In this document: positions 56,079 through 64,000 of the stretch, one piece after another
Layout of the letters: each line of letters opens with the position of its first letter
Numbering within the stretch: position 1 is the first letter of the stretch
Assembly (NCBI GenBank): GCA_021292165.1
Contig: CM037877.1
Span: forward strand, 124,934,402-124,998,401
DNA length: 64,000 bases
DNA from: Shinisaurus crocodilurus
Lineage: Eukaryota; Chordata; Lepidosauria; Squamata; Shinisauridae
Reading direction: 5' to 3'
The notes under the pieces: model-generated
Database searches by the model: none
Told to the model about the DNA's origin: nothing
Seen by the model: the letters and a program-made list of their open reading frames with translations, nothing else
Program-made: the position numbers and the translations under genes

Positions 56079-57046
56079 CTTCTCAAACTGGGGAGAGGTA
56101 ACGAGCGGGGTACCACAGGGCTCGGTCCTGGGCCCAGTGCTCTTCAACATTTTTATTAATGACTTGGATGAGGAGGTGCAGGGAATGCTTATCAAATTTG
56201 CAGATGACACAAAGTTGGGTGGAACAGCTAATACTCTGGAAGACAGAAACAAAATTCAAAGCAATCTCGATAGGCTGGAGCACTGGGCCGAAAACAACAG
56301 AATGAAATTTAATAGGGATAAATGCCAAGTGCTGCACCTAGGGAAAGGAAACCAAATGCACAGTTACAGAATCTTGGCTCAACAATACTACAAGTGAGAA
56401 GGATCTTGGAATTGTTGTAGATCACAAACTGAATATGAGCCAGCAATGCGATGTGGCTGCAAAGAAGGCAAATGCTATTTTGGGCTGCATTAATTCCCCT
56501 TTACTCGGCACTGGTTAGGCCTCATCTTGAGTACTGCGTCCAGTTCTGGGCACCACACTTTAAGAAGGACATAGACAAACTGGAGAGGGTTCAGAGGAGG
56601 GCAACAAGGATGATAAAGGGACTGGAAACAAGGCCCTATGAGGAGAGACTGAAAGAACTGGGCATGTTTCGCCTTCAGAAGAGGAGACTGAGGGGAGATA
56701 TGATAGTACTCTTCCAGTACTTAAAGGGTTGTCACACAGAGGAGGGCCAGGATCTCTTCTCGATCATCCTAGTTTGCAGGAACCGGAATAATGGGCTCAA
56801 GTTACAGGAACCCAGATTCCACCTAAACATCAGGAAAAATTTCCTGACTGTCAGAGCAATAAGAATGGAACCAACTACCTAGGGAGGTGGTGGGCTCTCC
56901 CACTCTGAAGGCATTCAAGGTGCAACTGGACAATCATCTGTCAGGGATACTTTGACCTGGATTCCTGCATTGAGCAGGGGGGTTGAACTCGATGGCCTGG
57001 TAAGTCCCTTCCAACTCTACTTTTCTATGATTCTATGATTCTATAT
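56079..57046 (+). pseudogene. CR1 RT fragment, sense, with deletions
   Basis: Starts in the middle of the element (TCTCAAACTGGGGAGAGGTA), then GVPQGSVLGPVLFN, KFADDTKLGG, a deletion after QMHSYR, another between ILGCIN and [12 protein letters not shown], a one-base loss near RAIRQWNQ, and the (GATTCTAT)n end. Moderately young but inactive. Confidence 0.9.
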
Positions 57047-57755
57047 GTGTCCTTTTTTGTTTTCAGGTCATCTCTAAGCTTTTTGTGAGGCCACATTGGC
57101 TTCTTCTGTTGTCCTTACCTTTTTTCCTTGTGGGAATTGTGCCTTTAGAATTTCCTTTTTTTAAAACTCCCACCCATCTGTCTTGGACTCCTTTTCTCTT
57201 TAGAGTTCTGAGTTAACTTTCCTAAAATCCAGGGTACACCTTTGGCTACACTCAGCTTTTGCTTCATTTAGAATCAAGAACTCAAGTATAAAATGTTCAC
57301 TTTCCCCCAGAGTTCCCGTAACTGCCACTTTATCCACTAAGTCATATCTGTTGGTTAGAATCAAGTCAAGTATCCTCTAGTTCCTTCCTCCACTTTCTGT
57401 AGGAGGTAATTATCAGCAACACAAGTCAGGAATTTCTTGGAGGGGCCATGTTTGGCAGAATCTGTCTCCCAACAGATATTGGTGAAATTGAAGTCCCCCA
57501 TTATTGAAGTCCCCATCATGCCTCCTTGAAACATTGGCAATTAGCTTTTCATCCTCATCTTCTTGATTGGGTGGTTGGTAGTAGACTCCAACCACCATGT
57601 TCCTTTTATTCTTTGCCCCATTTATTTTAATCCAGATGCTCTTGATGGGTCCGCCAAACTCATCCTCCTGTATTTCTGTGCAGAGCTATGTATTTTTAAC
57701 ACATAGTGAGACTCCACCTCCCTTTCTGTTCCTTCTGTTCTTTTAAAAATATATA
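57047..57755 (-). pseudogene. Older CR1 endonuclease-region fragment, copy 1
   Basis: Antisense CR1 reading (with frameshifts) [27 protein letters not shown] and [18 protein letters not shown] codons. It begins at the TATGTGTCCTTTTTTGTTTT linker region. Parallel to 59401-59880. Confidence 0.75.
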
Positions 57756-57949
57756 TTTATATTAAAAGAAAAACAAACACTACAAAATATACAATTAACA
57801 GAACTAAACTAAAATGGACTTCCAATTCTCTCTACAGCAAATATAAAGAACCGTAATTAATCTTACTCTATAATTAGAAAGTAATTTCTCTTTTTTCTAT
57901 AGTCCAAATTTTTTCTTATTCATCAAACCCACAAATCCCCCCCCCCAAT

Positions 57950-59400
57950 TATGAATAAAAGAAGCACTAGTCGCGCAAACCATTGGAAATGAATTTTTAA
58001 AAGTTATGGACAAAGTGGTTCAAATGGTCAATTACATTAAAAGTAGACCTCTTAAATCAATATTATTTGTTCATATTTATGAAGAAATGGGGGCAAGGTT
58101 TAAAAAACTTTTACTACACACAGAGGTTCGTTGGCCCTCAAGAGGTCGAGTGCTTTGTTGTGTACAGAGCAATAAGACAATGGAATCAACTACCTAGGGA
58201 GGTGGTGGGCTCTCCCAGTCTGGAGGCATTCAAGGTGCAACTGGACAATCATCTGTCAGGGATGCTTTGACCTGGATTCCTGCACTGAGCAGGGGGTTGG
58301 ACTCGATGGCCTTGTCGGCCCCTTCCAACTCTACTTTTCTATGATTCTATGATTCTATGAATTGAGGGAAATGATGCTTAAACTTTTTGAGGAAAATCAG
58401 CAAAATGAATTCTGCGATCTAATTCAAAACAAATTTTGGTGCACAAAATTGGCATATCTTGCTGACATATTTGAACATTTGAATAAAATAAACACCAGTA
58501 TGCAAGGAAAAGGAGAAAATATCTTAACAGCAGTAGATAAAATTTGTGCTATGAGAGACAAAATAGCAATTTGGAAAAGGAAAGTGAAAGAAGGAAATTT
58601 TGAATTGTTTTCCAAAACTGCTGAGTGCTAGCTAAATGTGATATCAGCTCGCTAATTGTTGACCATTTAACATTGCTCAGAGAGAAAGTTCATCATTACT
58701 TCCCAAATGTTGAAATCCAAGACTATGATTGGATCAGAAATCCATTTCTTTCAACTGCAACGAGGAACTGATCATTTATTGAAGAAGAATTAGCTGAAAT
58801 AAAAAAATGATCGAAGTCTATTGATGATATATGAAGAGGGTGACCTAAACAGCTTTTGGATTCGCGTTTCAAAAATGCATCCAAACATAGGCAAAAAAGT
58901 GTTTAAAATTCTTCTGCAGTTTTCTACTACATACATTTGTGAAATGTTTTCAGCAATGACAAACAAAGACACTGAAACGTGGAAGCTTAAAAATGCTGGA
59001 TGATGAAATGCGAGTGTCTTTTTCTAATATTCCACCAAATATTCAAAAGCTGTGTTCATCCCATCAACCATTTCATTAAAATGGTAAGTAGTTATTGGTG
59101 TTATTCAAAAAATTTTAAATTCTTGCACATATTTACATATTGTTACTCATAAAAAACATCAATCTTGGAAAAGTATATTATTATCTTGCAAATCATATAT
59201 TTTTAAAAATATAAATGAAAGGTTTTCATGAGAGATGTTGTGTCCCCATACATTTCGTTATTACCATTTATGCATGTGTCCGTATCTCTTATAAGGGGTT
59301 AGTTTAACCTCTGGTTTACTAGTAAAACTGAATTACTGTGTCACGAAATGATGCCTGTCTAAAACGTGTGTCACCAACATGAAAAGTTTGGAAAGCTCTG
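57950..59400 (+). pseudogene. hAT transposase (ZBED5/SCAND3-like) pseudogene
   Basis: The + strand reads MDKVVQMVNYIKSRPLKSIL, LLHTEVRWPSRGRVLCCVY, (CR1 insertion), ELREMMLKLFEENQ, FWCTKLAYLADIFEHLNKIN, KGENILTAVDKICAMRDKIA, HYFPNVEIQDYDWIRNPF, and a C-terminal dimerisation-like part (FSTTYICEMFSAMTNKDTE with a shift) ending near CSSHQPFH. This HTEVRW.SRG and KLAYLADIFEHLN series is typical of hAT-derived transposases. At least three frame breaks. The end at about 59400 coincides with a change back to CR1. Confidence 0.8.
58165..58356 (+). mobile_element. CR1 3'-end insertion in the hAT pseudogene
   Basis: AGAGCAATAAGACAATGGAA... to (GATTCTAT)n. Removing it rejoins the transposase codons RVLCCVY and ELREMML. 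At most a 2-4 bp duplication (GTA/TAT) can be seen. Confidence 0.85.
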
Positions 59401-59880
59401 CTCTAGTTCCTTCCTCCACTTTCTGTAGGAGGACGTTCTCAGCAACACAAGTCAGGAATTTCTTGGAGGGGGCATGTTTGGCAGAATTTGTCTCCTAAGA
59501 GATATCAGGGAAATTGAAGTCCCCCTTTACTACTTCATCATGCCTCCTTGAAACATTGGCAATTTGCTTTTCAAAAGTTTCATCCTCATCTTCTCCTTGA
59601 TTGGGTGGTCGGTAGTAGACTCTGACCACCATGTTCCTTTTATTCTTTGCCTCATTTATTTTAATCCAGATGCTCTTGATGGGCCTACCAAGCTCTTCCT
59701 CCTGTATTTCTGTGCAGAGATATGTATTTTTAATATGTAGTGCGACTCCACCTCCCTTTCTGTTGCTTCTGTTCTTTTTACAATCCTTCAATTGCTGTAC
59801 TCCAGTCATGGGAATCATCCCACCAAGTTTCAGTTACACCTATTAAGTCGTATTTGCCCTCATGCATTAAGAGTCCAAGT
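59401..59880 (-). pseudogene. Older CR1 endonuclease-region fragment, copy 2
   Basis: Minus strand: KKNRSNRKGGGVALHIKNTY, LGRPIKSIWIKINEAKNKRN, VRVYYRPPNQGEDEDETFEK and VKGDFNFPDIS. It begins with the same CTAGTTCCTTCCTCCAC sequence as 57377, so the two copies overlap in content. Confidence 0.8.
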
Positions 59881-59959
59881 TCATTCTGTTAGTTGCCCAT
59901 AATGTCACATTTCCCATGAGGGCACCAAGACCACAACAGTGGACCATAGCTACGGCCAA

Positions 59960-61455
59960 ATCAAAAGAAGCATAACGAACTGAACAATTGTTGACTTACG
60001 CCCCTCTAGGAAAGGATAAATTGTGGATTAAACTATTTAATCTGCCTACCCGAAGGGGAAACCCGGAGGGTGGGAAGAGGCAAGGAAGGGAAATGTCCAA
60101 GAACCCTCCCAGCCTTAGTAATCTTTGTCCAAACTAAGGACTCTAGTTCAGAAACCAACTTCTGATTAGGAGACATCAAATGGACCCTAGGTCTCTTAAA
60201 AGGAATTCTAACTCCATAATGAAAGCCCTCCAGCAAGTAATTAGCGTCATCCTGGTGGGGATAAAGGCGGAGCAAGAGAGTTAGTCTAATTGGGTTGGCT
60301 TGGGAGGCTGCTGTTGTCCCACCCCTGGGGGACGTTTGGCTGATCCAAACTTGGAGGAACCTTTGGAGGCCCTGATTCTGAAACAGGAAGCGGAGGGGTG
60401 AGACCCGTTACACACTGCACAGGCATGCCGATAAGGGCACTCTTGGTGTGCCCTTATGAGCCCTATGGTTGGTGTTGAAGTCGCAGGAGTCGCTAGTCGC
60501 AGGTCACTAGCCAGAACGTGACCACTGTCGGATCTATCCCCAATGATAAGCCTGGCCAGAATCATGAATTCCAACCATAGATCATTGTCCTTAAAGTCCC
60601 ATCGAAGGGAGAGGTCGAAGGCAGCCTTCTTACAAAAACCCTCATCATAGTCCATAGCCCAACCATGCGTTGTGCTCAAAACCAGAATATGCACGATAAA
60701 TAATATCTAAATTAGTGAGGATGACGTCTTTATCTGGGAATTCCTGCTGCAGGATCCCCATATAAATAAAAAAAACTGGGCAACCAGTTGGCCCAGGTGC
60801 GGGTGGATTTCTTTTGCCGCAATTTCTCCTGATCCCTATCCTTGGACTTATCCTTTTCAGTCACATCTACTTTTCAGTCACATCTACTTCCCTATTTAAA
60901 AGGAAAAATATGTCTACAAAATCACCCTGCAATATCTTTTCTTTAGTAGCTGGGGTCAAATGGTAGCCCAGTGGGAAAGAGGTCGCCCCACGTGGAATGG
61001 AGCCAGGATCAACATTAGGATAATTATCAGTCAGGTCTGAGGCAGACACACCTTTAGATGCAGGGACTACCCGGCCCACTGTCCCAGACCAGACCATAAG
61101 CCTGAGTAGCCGCCGAAAGAGTAAGGCCAGCCACAAGGGCAGAAATTGTGGCTCCCTCTGCAGCAGGAACCATGGAGCTTCCCACGTTCCCCCAGTCCAG
61201 GAGGTTGTATGGAACCGAAGGTGGTCCCATGGGATGGGTCTCTGGACCTGAAATAGTTGGAACCAGAAGAGGTTGCAAGGCCACAACTGGAACATCTGGC
61301 ACACCTCCTCCAGCATTGGATCCGGGGGTAGAAGTCGCTAGATAAGTGGGAGCAGTCGATTCAGATGAAAAGGTCAGCATCGGAAGCGTAGGAGCCTGAA
61401 ACCAAGGAAAGTAACCTAATGGTGCAAATCGACTCATGTTTACCCAGGCGGCCAT
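59960..61455 (-). pseudogene. Tyrosine-recombinase-type (DIRS/Ngaro-like) retroelement: gag and start of RT
   Basis: On the minus strand: MAAWVNMSRFAPLGYFPWFQ (gag start at about 61455), then in other frames VVPASKGVSASDLTDNYPNV, PLGYHLTPATKEKILQGDFV, DIFFLLNREVD, FDLSLRWDFKDNDLWLEFMI, a zinc-binding-like HACAVCNGSHPSASC, and RT entry codons YLLEGFHYGVRIPFKRPRVH, SLVWTKITKAGRVLGHFPSL, PLPTLRVSPSG. The gag knuckle and the GRV.G.F..LP.P.LRVSP motif are features I associate with vertebrate YR retroelements. Several frame changes; RT palm and recombinase are absent. It differs from the DIRS-like fragment at 1-1605. Confidence 0.65.
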
Positions 61456-61789
61456 TGCAACCGTGCCTCACCAACCCCTGATTGAACTGTAGCAGGACTG
61501 GAAGATGAAGGAGTCTGAGGCATCAGAAGATCAGATGAGGGAACCGGGGTCTGTTCAGGGTGGTTGAGAGGCATCGCCGGCAGCTGGTTGTCTGGCCAAC
61601 TTAGTGCGGACACAACGGCAGGACTGGGCGACTGAGGTGCAGTGGAGCAGGAACTTGCCTTGATGGCATCCAGGCAAGCTGCAACGGATAACCAAAGAGC
61701 ACGCTGAGTCTCTCCTATAAACTAGTAATAGGAAAATAAACTAGTTTATCTGAGTCTTTCTTATGATGAGTCTTGAAGAAAATTCTCTT

Positions 61790-61940
61790 CCCCCAACCAT
61801 GCATAGATATGGGTGGGGAGAATTTTGTGCATGAGGGGAATGATAAGTGAGACCACCATGGGGTGATGATCACCCACCAATGAGGCTTAAGGCGGGCGGA
61901 GCGCTAGGGCCGATATTAGGCCTGGCTGCCCCACCCTCGG
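61790..61940. repeat. Terminal/5' region repeat shared with 21590-21735
   Basis: Inverted match to 21590-21735 (CCCCCAACCATGCATAG, GGAGAATTTTGTGCATG, GTGAGACCACCATGGGG, GATATTAGGCCTGGCTG). It lies upstream of the antisense gag, which suggests it is this element's 5' region. Confidence 0.65.
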
Positions 61941-62397
61941 CCTCTTACTTTTCACGGCTGCTGAAGAAAGATTGCCTCTTGAGAACTGTGGACCCTTGTG
62001 CCTTTCATCACAGGACACGTGGCCCACCATCTCAAGTTTCCTGCACTAGAATGACGAACAGTGATAGGTTTGCTTAGAGGGGGGTCTGGGTGCTTTATTT
62101 GCCATGACTGCGGCCACCTCCCCTTACTGGGCTTAGCCTGTGCCTTTCTCCTTTCCCAGGGTTGGGCTGGGCTGCTTTGCCCCTGGGTGGTTGCGGGTGC
62201 CCTGTCCTGTGTTAACAGGGCAGTTTTGGGGGATCCCGATTCCCAGCTCCACTGGGCTTTTCTGTTGACAGCTTTCGGTGAGACTGGCTGGTCTTTCCCC
62301 TTGCCCCAGCCGGATCCCGTGCCAGTGGCTTGTATTAACAGCGGTGCCCCCTCTCCTCCTTGGTCTTGAGTGGTCTGGGGCCCCACTTGCCACACGT
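61941..62397. other. GC-rich stretch, unrecognised
   Basis: Open on both strands in places (minus frame rich in Gln, Pro, Ser and Lys), but with no domain I can name. Possibly more of the adjacent retroelement. Confidence 0.35.
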
Positions 62398-62412
62398 TAT
62401 CTCAACGCCAGA

Positions 62413-62673
62413 ATGGGAGAAGCATTTCCGCTCTCTTTTTTCGACGAAGCTGCCGGCCTCTTACTAACCCTGGAGGACGATTTGGACCTCCCAGATTGGC
62501 CCCCAGTTTCTTGCGCTGAAATTGAAGGATTACTCAAGAAACTGATCCCACCTGATCTTCTAATAGACAGTGCTGATTGTTTTGAGAAGCAGATGCAACA
62601 CTTAAAAAAAAAAAAAAAAAGCTTGGCCAGTTTGAAAGAACAGTGGCAGGTTTTTAGTTTTCAATTTCAGTAA
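62413..62673 (+). CDS. Unrecognised short open frame with internal A-tract
   Basis: From ATG 62413: MGEAFPLSFFDEAAGLLLTL, EDDLDLPDWPPVSCAEIEGL, LKKLIPPDLLIDSADCFEKQ, then MQHLKKKKKSLASLKEQWQV to a TAA at 62671-62673. The acidic, amphipathic composition looks protein-like, but I do not recognise it. An A17 run (62605-62621) encodes the Lys stretch and could instead be the poly(A) tail of a retrocopy, in which case the coding part ends there. There is no similar sequence elsewhere in the window. Confidence 0.3.
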   Translation: MGEAFPLSFFDEAAGLLLTLEDDLDLPDWPPVSCAEIEGLLKKLIPPDLLIDSADCFEKQMQHLKKKKKSLASLKEQWQVFSFQFQ

Positions 62674-63957
62674 TTGGTCCCTTGATTGAATTATATATTT
62701 TGACATTTGCCACTTCATCCCTTCTTAACAATCTTTTCTATATACTTTCCACCCAATATGTAACTAATGTTCTCTGGGTGGATTACGAAGTATTTTCCCC
62801 CCATAGAACGGTTAAAAATAGAATGCAATCAAATATTTAAAAGAATAAAATACAATATAATGCAAAGCAATATACAGCACAGGAATTGATAAAACAGCCA
62901 CAATGAAATTTTCCCTTCAGCTTGGGAATTAATTCATTTATTGGTAAAGACAAAACAGTGTGATTGAGGACAGAATGATCAGAGAAATAATCATAGACTG
63001 TGTGTTTCTTAATTCCAAAGATTACATGTGAAGGACTCAAACCTGTCCTTTCCCTCGATGGAGAGAGAGTAAGGATGCCACACTCTACCCTGTCCCCGTT
63101 CTCAATGAGCTCAACTTACATCCTTGGTCAAGGTACGGGATTTAGCACTGAACTGAAGAGACACAAACCACACCCTGGTAGGGTTAAAACAAAAGATTTA
63201 TTAGGGTTAAAAGAATAAGAAGGGAGAAGGGAAGGGAGGAAAGAAGAGAAATACACAAGGTATAAATGTCTAACAGCAGACTACTCTGGTACACACAATC
63301 AGAGCAAAGAAAATAACAAAGCTATCTCACTGCAGTCAGTCACCCAAGCCAGGGGGTCATTTCTCCTATAGGGAAAGCTATCTCACAGCAGCCCCCTCCA
63401 CCCTTCGCATCACAGGGACAGAAGAAAGAACCCGCATCTTTTGACTGAACATCTCTATTAAAACATCTCTATAATTCCCACCATGGCCAATCCCTGATCA
63501 AGTTTTCATCTCTGGGTTCATCTCAACTCAGAGCAGCACCTGACAAGTTCTCCACTGTAAATCCTTCTAGCAATTAAGTCTAGCTGGCCAAATGGCCTTG
63601 AGAACAGGGTGGCGGTATTTTTGCAAGATAAGGGGAGAGACATCTAGCACCAGGATGAGCTGCTATATGTACATTTTACAGGGGAGGCAATTCTAACTAA
63701 CAAACTCTTCACAGCCAACTGCTACACACAAAATATCTTTACCACCACTAAAAAGGGGCACTAAAGGGGGAAGAAAAACAGCCTCTATGGAAAGGGCACA
63801 GGCTGGACCCACAATCACTTTTCTTCATCTGACTATTCATCTGACAGAAAAGGAATCTCTAAAGGACACTATTAAACTGACAGAAAAGGAATCTCTAAAC
63901 ACCATTAGTCATCACGCTCATGTTGAATTACTTCATACTACTATAATGTTCAGTTAT

Positions 63958-63962
<5 letters not shown>
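62674..63962. other. Unassigned end of the window; possible antisense LTR from 63027
   Basis: TGTGAAGGACTCAAACCTGT at 63027 and an antisense poly(A)-type signal (GATTTATTAGGG, 63195) give a vague LTR look. No right boundary or coding part is seen. Otherwise no recognisable feature. Confidence 0.25.

Positions 63963-63993
<31 letters not shown>
63963..63993. repeat. (TG)n microsatellite at the window edge
   Basis: An uninterrupted TG run of about 15 units followed by TAATATAC. Confidence 0.95.
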
Positions 63994-63999
<6 letters not shown>

Positions 64000-64000
64000 C

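Overview
This is vertebrate nuclear DNA, most likely from a squamate reptile (lizard or snake). The only host gene I can support is the 3' end of ADGRL3 (latrophilin-3, an adhesion GPCR) on the + strand. Everything else is ADGRL3 intron, 3' UTR or downstream intergenic DNA packed with transposable elements. The reptile call is an inference from the repeat mixture: young CR1 and L2 LINEs with long open frames, L1, a tRNA-type SINE whose tail matches the L2 tail, DIRS-like tyrosine-recombinase retroelements, Ty1/copia, a Penelope-like fragment, hAT elements and several MITE families.

Layout. 1-12012 is ADGRL3 intron holding a decayed DIRS-like element, a perfectly palindromic hAT-type MITE, SINEs and an old L2. 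12013-12141 is a 129-nt in-frame cassette exon. 12142-32211 is a large intron with a rearranged L1, a CR1 copy with a 564-codon open frame, a GC-rich unassigned block (19.1-21.7 kb), a broken copia element, a C2H2 zinc-finger fragment, a TIR element and a Penelope-like GIY-YIG fragment. 32212-32263 is a 52-nt exon that changes reading frame. 32264-36844 is intron. 36845-37632 is the terminal coding exon, ending in a PDZ-ligand-like tail (VTSL), followed by a 3' UTR of about 1.5 kb with two AATAAA signals. From about 39.1 kb to the end is intergenic: a 5'-truncated L1 with a 15-bp target duplication, an L2 with an uninterrupted endonuclease-RT frame (46.3-49.5 kb), an L1-SINE-CR1 nest, a CR1 with a ~900-codon open frame (52.7-55.5 kb), a candidate solo LTR, a hAT transposase pseudogene split by a CR1 tail, and an antisense tyrosine-recombinase-type retroelement gag/RT (60.0-61.5 kb).

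How the host parts work together. All three ADGRL3 exons start with two bases that complete a split codon. The cassette exon (129 nt) keeps the frame, so joining it to the terminal exon gives the long cytoplasmic tail ending VTSL. Including the 52-nt exon shifts the frame, so the same terminal exon is read in a second frame and ends after 19 more residues at TAA 36903-36905. The window therefore encodes two alternative C-termini from one exon. No bacterial-type operon, CRISPR array, rRNA or host tRNA gene is present.
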